Source of the DNA: Methanobrevibacter sp.
Lineage (GTDB): Archaea; Methanobacteriota; Methanobacteria; Methanobacteriales; Methanobacteriaceae
Assembly (NCBI RefSeq): GCF_015062935.1
Contig: NZ_SUTM01000024.1
Coordinates: 1-36,563 of the forward strand
Length of the DNA: 36,563 nucleotides
Direction of reading: 5' to 3'
In this document: piece by piece, positions 14,385-24,536 of the stretch
Position numbering within the stretch: position 1 is the stretch's first letter
How the letters are laid out: every line of letters begins with the position of its first letter
The notes under the pieces: model-generated
The model's input: the letters and a program-made list of their open reading frames with translations, nothing else
What the model was told of the DNA's origin: nothing
The model's database searches: none
Position numbers and translations under genes: made by a program

Positions 14385-15239
14385 ATGACTTGGAGAAATG
14401 TTGGAAACTTAAGAGGTGATATAGGAGCAACAGGACCTCAAGGAGCTACTGGTGAAACAGGTCCTGCAGGCGCACCATTCACAATTTTTAAAACATATTC
14501 AACAATAGCATTAATGGAAGCTGATTTCAATAATGTTCCTGATGGAAGTTTTGTTGCAATCCAATCTAATGTTGAAGATCCCGATAACGCTAAATTATAT
14601 CTCAGAGGAACATCCGAATTCACATTCATAACAGACATGTCCGGAGCAACAGGTATTCACGGAGACACTGGTGAAACAGGTCCTGCAGGTAAAGCCGGAG
14701 CACAAATATTACTGTCCATCAGTGGCAGAAACAGCAGTTTATCTTCAACAGGCTGTCCGGCTCAACCTTCATTATATGGAGGATTTTATGTCAGTGATTT
14801 ATTGGAGAATAATACATGGGCAACAGAAGTAAATCTTGGAGACTGGGTACTCACAAGAACTGATAATAATATATGTCATATTGCATGTATAAGTGATGGT
14901 AAAGCATTAGTTGACCAATATTTTAATTTGAAAGGACCTAAAGGAGATACTGGTGCATCCGGTGAAAAAGGAGATACTGGGGTGAGTGGTCTGAAAGGAG
15001 ATACTGGTGATACTGGCCCTGCCGGACCTAAAGGTGATACCGGTACATCTGGCGCTAAAGGTGATAAAGGAGATACTGGTGATACCGGCCCTGTTAATCT
15101 TGCAAGCACTTTAGATACAACCGATACAACCAACGCTATTAAAAACGCACCGGTAGCTATAGCTATTGAAAATGTCCAAACAGCTATTGGAACAATAACA
15201 TCCACACAAACAGCAAACTTGAATTTGCTCGGGAGCTGA
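14385..15239 (+). CDS. Collagen-like fibre protein
   Basis: A 284-residue protein with several Gly-X-Y stretches: residues about 10-30 (GDIGATGPQG), about 88-108, and a long run about 185-243 rich in GDTG and GPKG. These are separated by two compact beta-rich domains. The C-terminal part (VAIAIENVQTAIGTI) is a helix. Its first residues MTWRNVGNLRGDIGATG continue the module broken at the end of the preceding gene: the two are in the same frame with TAA TAA between them, and GGGAGG at 14371-14376 serves as ribosome binding site. It could be made separately or, by read-through, as an extension of the 13743 product. Collagen-like repeats form trimeric stalks in phage fibres. Confidence 0.7.
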   Translation: MTWRNVGNLRGDIGATGPQGATGETGPAGAPFTIFKTYSTIALMEADFNNVPDGSFVAIQSNVEDPDNAKLYLRGTSEFTFITDMSGATGIHGDTGETGPAGKAGAQILLSISGRNSSLSSTGCPAQPSLYGGFYVSDLLENNTWATEVNLGDWVLTRTDNNICHIACISDGKALVDQYFNLKGPKGDTGASGEKGDTGVSGLKGDTGDTGPAGPKGDTGTSGAKGDKGDTGDTGPVNLASTLDTTDTTNAIKNAPVAIAIENVQTAIGTITSTQTANLNLLGS

Positions 15240-15244
15240 TTAAG

Positions 15245-16105
15245 ATGAGTTTCACCCCTCCTGACCTTTCACAAGTTCTGGCTAATGAACAGCTAATGAA
15301 TTCCAGATTAACAACCTTAAGAACTAATCTGAGAACAGGGCTGACAAATGCCGGAATCAGTTATAGTCAGACAGATAGCATTAATCAATTAATAGACAGG
15401 TATGAAATTCTTCCGATATTTCAAACGGACGTTAATGTTAATCCCCAGACCGCAGGAAAACTATCAACCTTGTATAAGATGGCTAATATCAGTGCTGCAT
15501 CATGGTCAAGTGCCAACAATGGAAACTATTGTGTATCATATACAAATGATGATACTCAAGATCAGTTTGAAGAGGACGGTTGGTATTACACTGCAACTTT
15601 CGGTAAATTTGTCACTACTCCCGGAACATACTATTATGGAGATAATGACGGATGGAGAATTGAATCACAATTCAACATATCCGGAGGATGGAACGGATTA
15701 ATGGGAATTGGATTCCTTGTAGATGAAAACCATGAAAGTTCTGGACTGATTAGAGATTATAATCCCGACGGTTATACTGGAGTATTCATAGGTTCTGTCG
15801 GAGGATATCCCGGAGTCTTTTCACTGGACAACGGATGGGGGGTTGCAAATGATTCAGTACGTGATAACAATCATCCATTTGCTGAAGGAACAATGATTCT
15901 TAAAAAAACAGATGACTATTATCTGCAATACATATTCAAGGATTCAAACGATAATGTCTTAATTTCAGGAACTTTTGATCCGGGAGATGTATGGAATTCC
16001 GATGAGATAGTATTTGGAGCATATGGCAGTGATGGCTACAAATCAGACGCCCACACCATATGCAACACAAAAGATACAAAAATATATTATGAACCGGAAC
16101 TGTGA
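15245..16105 (+). CDS. Fibre protein with LamG-like domain
   Basis: A 286-residue protein. The N-terminal 70 residues hold the helix NEQLMNSRLTTLRTNLRTGLTNAG followed by TDSINQLIDRYEILP, a module also found at the start of the 16116 product and typical of phage fibre N-termini. The remainder is beta-rich with many aromatic and Gly residues (WYYTATFGKF, GWNGLMGIGFLVDE, YYLQYIFKDSNDNVLISG), consistent with a concanavalin/LamG-like carbohydrate-binding domain. It probably contributes receptor binding. It lies 5 bp after the preceding gene and 10 bp before the next. Confidence 0.6.
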   Translation: MSFTPPDLSQVLANEQLMNSRLTTLRTNLRTGLTNAGISYSQTDSINQLIDRYEILPIFQTDVNVNPQTAGKLSTLYKMANISAASWSSANNGNYCVSYTNDDTQDQFEEDGWYYTATFGKFVTTPGTYYYGDNDGWRIESQFNISGGWNGLMGIGFLVDENHESSGLIRDYNPDGYTGVFIGSVGGYPGVFSLDNGWGVANDSVRDNNHPFAEGTMILKKTDDYYLQYIFKDSNDNVLISGTFDPGDVWNSDEIVFGAYGSDGYKSDAHTICNTKDTKIYYEPEL

Positions 16106-16115
16106 GGCGTTAAAG

Positions 16116-17138
16116 ATGAGCATAGCTAGTAATGTTATTTTGGAAAACACAAGGCTTGGAAATACAAGAACAAAGCTTAGAAATAAGCTGACTGAATATA
16201 ACATCTGGTGGGACAATACTCTCACAATATTTGAACTTGCAGAACGGTTAATGATGATGTTTGGAATCCCCGTATTACGTATTGTAAAATCAGATACAGT
16301 TCCTCCGGAAGGATTTGAATACAGCGTAACACTTGAAGATTCAGGAGTTCCAATTGACTGGTGGGTTGATGGAGTTCACAGTGTTGTCAGAACAGATTCT
16401 AACGGAAAGTCAGCCGTTACAGTACCATATGTTAAAGATGCTACAGGAACTGTCATCTGCAAAGTTGGAAGAAAAGAAGCCTTTAACATTAATTATACAT
16501 GCGTTCCATTTTTAAATTTCGATGATTATGCATGGGATGGAAATTTAGGGGCTTATGAAATTGTTAAGTATCCAACAAGCATATCACCCACATTTGATAT
16601 TGATATGGTAGATGATAGTGAGGTTTATGATTTGGCAAAAGATACTGTAGCAGCTTCTGTAGTAATGGCAATACCCGGGGTATACTCTAACGGTATTGAT
16701 GGGACAAGCGGAATTCATATGGAAGTAGCTATCTATCAGAAAAAGGACAGCAACCAGGGATGGGGCGATGCAATAGCTTTAGTCAATTCCAAATCATTAA
16801 GCCATTACAGAGATACAAAAATTCTGGAACTGGGTGCTTATCCTGCTAAGAAAGGACTGAAATATTCCACATCTGACCATGTAGTACGGGATGTTAATGT
16901 TTCATCAGGACAGCTGGCATTGGATTCGCAGAAGTATTATTTTGATTTGTATTATGATAACGGTTATGTTAAAGCTACAATAACACATGGAGCTACAGAT
17001 GATTTCACATATGAAGCTGATATTTCAGATAAGATAACATTTGATACATTCTATCCTGCAATAATGATTTATGAAGCAGGAGGCCACATTCAATGGGAAA
17101 GAATAAGTATTGAACCATGGACACATGAGGAGGAATAA
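16116..17138 (+). CDS. Fibre protein with Ig-like and LamG-like domains
   Basis: A 340-residue protein starting at ATG 16116, after GAGG; a longer reading into the preceding gene is rejected. The N-terminus (LGNTRTKLRNKLTEYNIWWDNTLTIFELAERL) is homologous to that of the 15245 product. Residues about 50-125 look like a small Ig/carboxypeptidase-regulatory-like beta domain (VTLEDSGVPIDWWVDG, TDSNGKSAVTVPYV). The rest is a second beta-rich domain with a lectin-like aspect (FDIDMVDDSEVYD, QKYYFDLYYDNGYVKATI). The product ends EPWTHEEE; GAGGAGG in those codons is the ribosome binding site for the next gene. Likely a receptor-binding virion protein. Confidence 0.6.
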   Translation: MSIASNVILENTRLGNTRTKLRNKLTEYNIWWDNTLTIFELAERLMMMFGIPVLRIVKSDTVPPEGFEYSVTLEDSGVPIDWWVDGVHSVVRTDSNGKSAVTVPYVKDATGTVICKVGRKEAFNINYTCVPFLNFDDYAWDGNLGAYEIVKYPTSISPTFDIDMVDDSEVYDLAKDTVAASVVMAIPGVYSNGIDGTSGIHMEVAIYQKKDSNQGWGDAIALVNSKSLSHYRDTKILELGAYPAKKGLKYSTSDHVVRDVNVSSGQLALDSQKYYFDLYYDNGYVKATITHGATDDFTYEADISDKITFDTFYPAIMIYEAGGHIQWERISIEPWTHEEE

Positions 17139-17141
17139 ATA

Positions 17142-18284
<1,143 letters not shown>

Positions 18285-18309
18285 TATACTATTAAAGGAG
18301 GGTTGCATT

Positions 18310-18576
18310 ATGGGATTATCTGATGAGATGTTAACGGAGATTAGTTATGTTAAAATCTCAAGTTATAGAAAAAGAGTAATGAAATCTTTAGAAGATGATG
18401 TTAAGATGCCTTCTGAGATTGCAAGGGATGCAGATATTAGACAAAACCATATTTCAAAAGTTCTCTCTGAATTAAAAGCACACGAATTAGTAGAGTGCAT
18501 TAATCCAGAAGTTAGAAAAGGTAGATTGTACAGGCATACTGATAAAGGTGAGGATGTAGTTAAAAATTTAGAATAA
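18310..18576 (+). CDS. Winged helix-turn-helix transcriptional regulator
   Basis: An 88-residue protein of the same archaeal winged-helix family as the product of 298-579. YVKISSYRKRVMKSLEDD is helix 1, MPSEIARDADIRQNHISKVLSELKAHELV the helix-turn-helix (about 37-65), and GRLYRHTDKGEDVV the wing. AAAGGAGGG about 10 bases upstream of ATG 18310 is a strong ribosome binding site. It is the last plus-strand gene before the convergent restriction-modification genes. It might regulate either block; the existence of two paralogous regulators, one at each end of the first 18 kb, suggests a paired switch. Confidence 0.75.
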   Translation: MGLSDEMLTEISYVKISSYRKRVMKSLEDDVKMPSEIARDADIRQNHISKVLSELKAHELVECINPEVRKGRLYRHTDKGEDVVKNLE

Positions 18577-18600
18577 AGCTATATTATTACAATATAGCTA
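18577..18600. terminator. Convergent hairpin terminator
   Basis: AGCTATATT and AATATAGCT pair around the loop ATTAC. It lies between the plus-strand regulator and the end of the minus-strand restriction gene and can serve both directions. Confidence 0.7.
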
Positions 18601-18609
18601 TTCCATAAT

Positions 18610-21594
18610 CTATTTACTATTTTTATTATTTAGTTGCAACTCTCCAACATCCTCTTTAAAAGTTTTATAAGAGTCAGAATTAGTAAATTTAATTCCTGTT
18701 TCCAATGATTCAAAGTGTTCTTTACCACATTGAATTCTTAAAAATTCTGGAGGCCTATTACCATGATATTTAATAGTTCCTTTTGTTTCAACTACAAGAT
18801 ATAATTTTTCTTCACCTTCTTCACCAACTACAATTGCCCAATCAGGATTATAGTTTCCGAGAGGAGTTTTAATTTTAAACCAATTAGGTAATTTAACAAA
18901 TAATTTAATTTCAGAATCTCTATCTAAATCTTCAGCAAAACTTTTTTCAGTATCACTATCACAAATAATCTTATCATAAACAGAATTATTAGCTTCAATA
19001 AGATCATCTATATAACCGAATAATTCTCGATTTTTAAATAATTCTTGAGAATATGAATCATTTATTTTAGTATATTTAATTCCATCAACTATAAGCTCAG
19101 CCATAACTTGATTAATTAATTCTGCAGTTTGTTCCATATACTCTTGAGGATTTCTCTTAAACTGATTTAAAGTTTCACTTTCTTTTAATAGTCTGATAAT
19201 AGTTTTTCTAGTTAAGTCTGTTTCATCTTGTAAGAATGTAACTATATCAGGTAATGCTATTTCATCTTCTTCAGAATATATTGTTGATATTTTTCCATCT
19301 TTCCAGTGAACGCCTGAAGAGTTTACTGTTAAACCACTTTTTGTATACAATAATTTAGGAGTATGTATCCTAAGATGTTCTTTCATTGCTTTAATACATT
19401 GTGAAATTAAAACTTCTGTATCAAATGAAATAGAATATATTGTTTTATGCTTAATTTTATCCCAAAGGATATTAAAATACTTATTATCAAGCATTTCTTC
19501 TTTAAAATTAACTTTTGTTTTATTATATGTCGGTTTAATTTTATATTCTTTAGTAAGTTTTTTAATAGCTGTTATGATTTCTTCTCTTATTTGTTCATAC
19601 TCTTCTGGAAGACTTAAGGTATTATTTTTAAGATCAACTTTTAAAGTGTCTTTAATTTTTCCGTTCCGATCAATATAATTCATTTTGACAAAATGATTGA
19701 TAAGAGGTTTTGTATTCTGGGAACCCAATGGTTCTTTAATTCCTTTTTTATTAGTCCAAATAATGTAAGATAAATCTTTTTCCTGAATAGTACCAAATTT
19801 AATATCCATATCGTCTTCAAGTTCTTTTTGAAGTTTCTTCGCAAAATCTTCATAATATTCATTAGCTATTATAGTCAATGTGTTAACTGAAGTATCGTGA
19901 ACTCTATTCCCATCTTGATCTACACAAAGTCTTAAACCCCTGCCTATCTCTTGTCGTTTTTTAATTTTTGATTTGGTTTCGTTTAATGTACAAATTTGGA
20001 ATACATTAGGATTGTCCCATCCTTCATTTAAAGCAGAGTGTGAAAATATAAATTTCAATTCAGAATCAAAACTTAGGAGTCTTTCTTTATCTTTCATGAT
20101 TAATTCATATGCATAATCATCAGCGTCTGTTTTTCCAGATTTTGTTTCCTTAAATTCACCTTCATGTTTTCCTTGACGATCTTGTGAAAAATAACCATGA
20201 TGAACTTCATCTGCTTCTGGATTTAAATTTAATTTTGAATATTTGGGTTTTTTAATAACCTTTTTATATTCTTCCTCAAACATTTTTGCATAAATTCCTT
20301 TAGACCAGGTCCCATCAGAATTGTATATTCTATAATTTGAAACCTTATCTATGAAGAATAAGGATAATACTTTAATTGGTCTACCTTCATCTGCGAAAGT
20401 AAGTTCTTTTTCTAAATGTTCTTCAATAGTTCTTCTTATTTGAGCTCTTTTAAATTTTAAATCATCAATATCTCCAACAATTTTGCCTAGAGTTAAAATT
20501 TCGTCTTTTGGTGTGAAAGAGACATATTCATTTCCTTTCTCACAATATATCTCTTCAACAACATAACCATTATATATTTCACGGTTACTAAAATTTGAAT
20601 CTGATAAATCGCTACCTTCTTTGACTTTAACTGTTTTTCTTTTTATATGGCCATCAACTAGGGCATCAATCTCAATTTTTGCAGTAACAGATTTTTCAGT
20701 ACTGTGGACAGAAACTAATCTTAAATAAGCTTCATTATGATAACCTTCAGATAAAAGACTTCCAACTTCAATTTGCTTTACAAGTTCTAATTCAGATGCG
20801 TCAATAGCATCTAATTTATATATTAAATTTTGAATTTCTTTATGAGTTGCAGAGTATCTTAAAGTACAAAGAGGATTTAAATATGAAACAGCTTCTTCAC
20901 CTTTACCTCCCATTACAGATTGAGGTTCATCAATAATAACAATAGGATTTGTTTCAGCAAGCAAATCAATAGGTTTATATCCACTTAAATCTTCTTGTAC
21001 ACGGTGAATAATATTAGCTTTTTTCTCTTCAGATGGATCTTTGAAACTTTTATTAAAAGAATCAATATTTATAATCATAATTTGAATATTTGAACTAACG
21101 GCAAAATCTCTAACTTGTTCTAATTGGGAAGAGTCATATACAAAATAATTATAAGGTATGTTATCATATAGTCCTGCAAAATGTTCTTTAGTTATTTCTA
21201 AAGTTTTATTAACTCCTTCTTTAATTGCCAAACTTGGAACTACAATTATAAATTTAGTAAACCCATATTCTTTATTTAATTCAAAAATTGTTTTTAAATA
21301 AACGTAAGTTTTTCCAGTCCCAGTTTCCATTTCGATATTGAAATCTAAACTTGGAAGTGACTCTGAAGGTGCAAGTTTATGATAAGATTGTACCTGACGC
21401 AAATTTTTTAAAATGTCTTCATTATTTTCATCAATAACAATTTTATTAGACACACCCATACCAGAATCATATATTCCTGCCTGTCCCGGAACATTAAAAT
21501 AGTCTAACATTGATGTTTGACCTTTAAACAAATCAATAACTGCATTAACTGCATCATTTTGATAATCTAAATTTGAATCGAATTTAAGTTTCAT
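18610..21594 (-). CDS. res: Type III restriction enzyme, Res subunit
   Basis: A 994-residue helicase-nuclease. Superfamily 2 motifs are in order: Walker A METGTGKT (89-96), VVPSLAIKEGV (motif Ia), DEPQ (222-225, the box form usual in type III Res), TLRYSATH (motif III), HSALNEGWDNPNVFQI (motif V) and QEIGRGLRL (motif VI). Near the C-terminus NPDWAIVV followed by LYLVVETKGT gives the PD-(D/E)xK nuclease. The enzyme cuts DNA with Mod after ATP-dependent communication between unmethylated sites. It lies 10 bp downstream of mod on the same strand. All key motifs are intact. The pair sits between the fibre and capsid genes, reverse to them, and looks like cargo acquired by the provirus. Confidence 0.95.
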   Translation of the reverse strand: MKLKFDSNLDYQNDAVNAVIDLFKGQTSMLDYFNVPGQAGIYDSGMGVSNKIVIDENNEDILKNLRQVQSYHKLAPSESLPSLDFNIEMETGTGKTYVYLKTIFELNKEYGFTKFIIVVPSLAIKEGVNKTLEITKEHFAGLYDNIPYNYFVYDSSQLEQVRDFAVSSNIQIMIINIDSFNKSFKDPSEEKKANIIHRVQEDLSGYKPIDLLAETNPIVIIDEPQSVMGGKGEEAVSYLNPLCTLRYSATHKEIQNLIYKLDAIDASELELVKQIEVGSLLSEGYHNEAYLRLVSVHSTEKSVTAKIEIDALVDGHIKRKTVKVKEGSDLSDSNFSNREIYNGYVVEEIYCEKGNEYVSFTPKDEILTLGKIVGDIDDLKFKRAQIRRTIEEHLEKELTFADEGRPIKVLSLFFIDKVSNYRIYNSDGTWSKGIYAKMFEEEYKKVIKKPKYSKLNLNPEADEVHHGYFSQDRQGKHEGEFKETKSGKTDADDYAYELIMKDKERLLSFDSELKFIFSHSALNEGWDNPNVFQICTLNETKSKIKKRQEIGRGLRLCVDQDGNRVHDTSVNTLTIIANEYYEDFAKKLQKELEDDMDIKFGTIQEKDLSYIIWTNKKGIKEPLGSQNTKPLINHFVKMNYIDRNGKIKDTLKVDLKNNTLSLPEEYEQIREEIITAIKKLTKEYKIKPTYNKTKVNFKEEMLDNKYFNILWDKIKHKTIYSISFDTEVLISQCIKAMKEHLRIHTPKLLYTKSGLTVNSSGVHWKDGKISTIYSEEDEIALPDIVTFLQDETDLTRKTIIRLLKESETLNQFKRNPQEYMEQTAELINQVMAELIVDGIKYTKINDSYSQELFKNRELFGYIDDLIEANNSVYDKIICDSDTEKSFAEDLDRDSEIKLFVKLPNWFKIKTPLGNYNPDWAIVVGEEGEEKLYLVVETKGTIKYHGNRPPEFLRIQCGKEHFESLETGIKFTNSDSYKTFKEDVGELQLNNKNSK

Positions 21595-21604
21595 TTTTAA
21601 TCCC

Positions 21605-23542
21605 TTATAGTGTTATAACTTTCTTGATGTTGTTATCCTTTAGAATTTGTTTAATGTTACTTTTATCTTCATCATTTAAAGCAGTGTCTTTAAGCACAAC
21701 TCGTGAATCAGAAGGGTCATTAATAATATCTAATATTTCATCAGCTATTTCTTTGGTAATAATCTCATCTAAACAAATTATTAATTTTCCAGAATCAGTT
21801 GAATAAACATGCTCATGTTTTTTAATAGGTGATGTTAAATCAACTCCATATTTGAGCATGAGTTCATAAATTAAATCATTATCACTTCTACCTTCTTTAA
21901 TTTGATTCTCGATTAAACAATCTTCAACTCGTTCATAATCCGGATCCCATTTTTCTAAATTAGATGAGGCTAATTCAAAAACTTTAAACCCAATATCTAA
22001 ATCTTTATTTCCAGACTCTTCAACAATTTTATTTCCAGATCTTCTTAATCTTTCTTGTGCAAGTTCACAAATATCTTTCAGATTATATTGTACATAAGCC
22101 TCATCTTTTTCAGTACATTCCTCAGGTATTTGAACTAAAATAAACCTTCTATTCCCGTCATCTTCATTGTTATATTCCATTAAAGCATGGCCTAAAGAAC
22201 CTGAACCTGAAAAGAAATCTAAAACTAATGCATCCGGGTCATCTTTCAAACCAGCTAATTCAAATAAATGTTTTATAAACTCAATTGGTTTTTTACCATT
22301 TCTAAATGGTATTTCCCCTTCATAACCTACATTATTAAAAGTATCAACTAAATCTAAAAAGTTAGGGTAAGGAATTTCAATATAATCTTCTTTATCTAAT
22401 GGAACTCCTTGGAAATAAGAACCATTAACAATTTTTTCTGAAGGAGGTTTCATAAAGTATCTGAAATCGGATTTATCATTTCCCATATCGGGAACTTTAT
22501 ATATCCAACCATAATTTTCAGGAATATTATTTAAATATTGCATGTAAAATCTTCCACTACTATTTCCTTCTTTTAAAGATCCTCTAATACTAATCTTTTT
22601 AAAATAGTCTTCAGAAGGTTCTTCATGTTTATTGAGAACATATCTATCTGGAGGAAATACTTCTACTTTTTTATTTCCCATTTGAATAACTTCAAGTGGT
22701 TCATCAGTTTCTTCTATAGAATAAATATAATCGTCAATTGAAGTATTATCTTTTTTACGTTTATACTGAGTATATTTATTTCCTTTTTTATAGATTAAAC
22801 AAAATTCTGTAACTTCATGGAAATCTTTATCTCCTTTAAGAATTCTGTTTTCATGACGTTGTTTTATTGTTAATGTAGTTAAGTAATTTGGTTCACCAAA
22901 AATTTCATTTAACAAGAATTTTAATGTACATAATTCATTCTCATCAATACTGACAAAAATAACCCCATCATCTGTTAATAAGTTTCTAGCTAATTTTAAA
23001 CGGGGATACATCATATTTAACCATTTACTATGAAAACGTCCATCAGATTCTACATTACTTGTTAATAATTTACGTTCGGATGAATCTTCTGAATCTGAAA
23101 CTTGACCAGAAGCAATCAAGTAATTTTGTAAATTATCAGAATAATCGTCTTCATAAATGAAATCATTACCGGTATTATATGGGGGATCAATATAGATACA
23201 TTTAATTTTATTCATATATCCTTTTTGAAGTAGTTTGAGAACTTCTAAATTGTCTCCTTCAATATATAAATTATGAGTATTATTCCAATCTTCACTTTTC
23301 TCCTCAGAAGGTCTCAAAGTACCAGTAGATAGTTTCTGAGATTCTTTAATAGCTTTAGTTTTTCCAGGCCAAGTAAAATTATATTTTTCACGAGAATCCT
23401 CGACATGTACTCCTAATTCATCTTTTAATTTATCAAAATTAATTTTGCCCTCTGCAAATATTCCTGGAAATATTTCTTCAAGTTTAGATATATTTTCAGC
23501 TACGAGATCTTTACTCTTACCATCCAAATGTGTTTTTCTCAT
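21605..23542 (-). CDS. mod: Type III DNA methyltransferase, Mod subunit
   Basis: A 645-residue N6-adenine methyltransferase of the beta class: the catalytic DPPY (IYIDPPYNTGNDF, 119-122) comes before the AdoMet-binding motif LDFFSGSGSLGHAL (FSGSGS, 444-449). The 320-residue stretch between contains the target-recognition region, which sets the asymmetric site that Mod methylates on one strand. Mod gives host protection by itself and specificity for Res. No simple tandem repeat suggesting phase variation is visible in the coding region. The start ATG is at 23542; the region upstream on this strand is AT-rich with a TATA-like stretch. Confidence 0.95.
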   Translation of the reverse strand: MRKTHLDGKSKDLVAENISKLEEIFPGIFAEGKINFDKLKDELGVHVEDSREKYNFTWPGKTKAIKESQKLSTGTLRPSEEKSEDWNNTHNLYIEGDNLEVLKLLQKGYMNKIKCIYIDPPYNTGNDFIYEDDYSDNLQNYLIASGQVSDSEDSSERKLLTSNVESDGRFHSKWLNMMYPRLKLARNLLTDDGVIFVSIDENELCTLKFLLNEIFGEPNYLTTLTIKQRHENRILKGDKDFHEVTEFCLIYKKGNKYTQYKRKKDNTSIDDYIYSIEETDEPLEVIQMGNKKVEVFPPDRYVLNKHEEPSEDYFKKISIRGSLKEGNSSGRFYMQYLNNIPENYGWIYKVPDMGNDKSDFRYFMKPPSEKIVNGSYFQGVPLDKEDYIEIPYPNFLDLVDTFNNVGYEGEIPFRNGKKPIEFIKHLFELAGLKDDPDALVLDFFSGSGSLGHALMEYNNEDDGNRRFILVQIPEECTEKDEAYVQYNLKDICELAQERLRRSGNKIVEESGNKDLDIGFKVFELASSNLEKWDPDYERVEDCLIENQIKEGRSDNDLIYELMLKYGVDLTSPIKKHEHVYSTDSGKLIICLDEIITKEIADEILDIINDPSDSRVVLKDTALNDEDKSNIKQILKDNNIKKVITL

Positions 23543-24020
23543 CTATTCACCTTTAAATTATTTATTTTTAATAATGTGAAAAATCTTTATTGAGTTTATT
23601 TTTATTAAACACAATTTATAATACTTTACCTATTTATTATAAACTTGAAATGGCTATTGATATAATTGAATCTGGTGAGCAGCAGAATATCATCCATGAA
23701 GAAAATATATAGTAGTACTTATAAATAATATAATAATGAAAACAATACTTTCACTCCAGAATTGTTTTCATAGGGAAATGGGTCATAAACACGTTAAATA
23801 TTTAAAATTAACTTAAAGCTTAATTAGTACAGAAAATTGATAACTTATTTATAACGGATGGCTTATTTCCCTTCTATCCTTTAGTTTTCGTTTTTTAAAA
23901 GTAATTCCAACAACATAAAATCTTTTTCTAATTTTTTAAAAGTAGCTATTATATAGAGATATTTATATAACATAAATAATAAATTAAGTAATAGTAAAAT
24001 ATTAGTGGAGGACATATATA
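23543..24020. other. Intergenic region with a hairpin, partial promoter element and ORF scrap
   Basis: 478 bp without a credible gene. At 23649-23711 is a 20-codon open stretch (MAIDIIESGEQQN...), perhaps the end of a lost gene. At 23716 a sequence matching part of the 33-bp promoter element (TATAAATAATATAATAA) runs straight into an 11-bp inverted repeat, ATGAAAACAAT (23736-23746) and ATTGTTTTCAT (23761-23771). The true promoter for the capsid genes follows at 23962. Confidence 0.5.
23962..23994 (+). promoter_or_regulatory. 33-bp promoter element, copy 5
   Basis: TTTATATAA, TAATAAA and TAATAG at element positions 1-9, 16-22 and 28-33. The transcript would start about 30 bases before ATG 24021 and carry GTGGAGG as ribosome binding site. 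Confidence 0.8.
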
Positions 24021-24524
24021 ATGGCAGATTCTATTATCTTATTAGAAGAGCGTAAAGAAGTCACAACTTTCTTATTAGATGAAGGTGCGATTACTGCAAC
24101 TACTGTAACAACTCCTACTGGGGAAACTCCTGGTTATGAGTATGCAGGCAATAAAATTAAAGTTGATGATGTCGTAACATTATCAGCTAACTCAGATATC
24201 GGAAAACCTACAGTTAAAAAATATACTGCAGCTGAAGGCGAAGTCATTTTAGGTATTGCAGTTAACGATCCAGTTACCATGACTGGAGGCAGAAGAAAAA
24301 CTTCCATCCTTGTATTAGGTCATTTATTCAGATTGAAATTAGCTAGTGGTTTATCCAACATTGCCGTTAATGATCATATTGCTTTAACATCCACTGGAGC
24401 TATCAAATCAGATGACGGTGAATATATTGCAATGCACCCTGTAGCTAGTTCTGACGATTACAAATACATTGAAGTATTCAGACCATATGATATTGGCGCC
24501 ACTGGTGAAAGTGGTCAAACATAA
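24021..24524 (+). CDS. Capsid decoration protein (inferred)
   Basis: A 167-residue beta-rich protein directly before the two capsid genes, where head decoration proteins usually lie. It shares about half its residues with the first 155 of the 13743 product (LLEERKEVTTFLLDEG, SILVLGHLFRLKLASG, YIAMHPVASSDDYKYIEVFR). The last residues, DIGATGESGQT, look like the start of a collagen-like run cut short, which supports descent from a longer fibre form or a recombinable tail. The decoration role is inferred from gene order and size; I cannot match it to a named family by eye. Its own strong promoter and ribosome binding site suggest high expression. Confidence 0.65.
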   Translation: MADSIILLEERKEVTTFLLDEGAITATTVTTPTGETPGYEYAGNKIKVDDVVTLSANSDIGKPTVKKYTAAEGEVILGIAVNDPVTMTGGRRKTSILVLGHLFRLKLASGLSNIAVNDHIALTSTGAIKSDDGEYIAMHPVASSDDYKYIEVFRPYDIGATGESGQT

Positions 24525-24536
24525 AGGTGATAATGA

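Noticed and set aside
23649-23711. 20-codon ORF before the capsid promoter
   Set aside because: Too short to support as a gene and without a clear ribosome binding site; at most a remnant.
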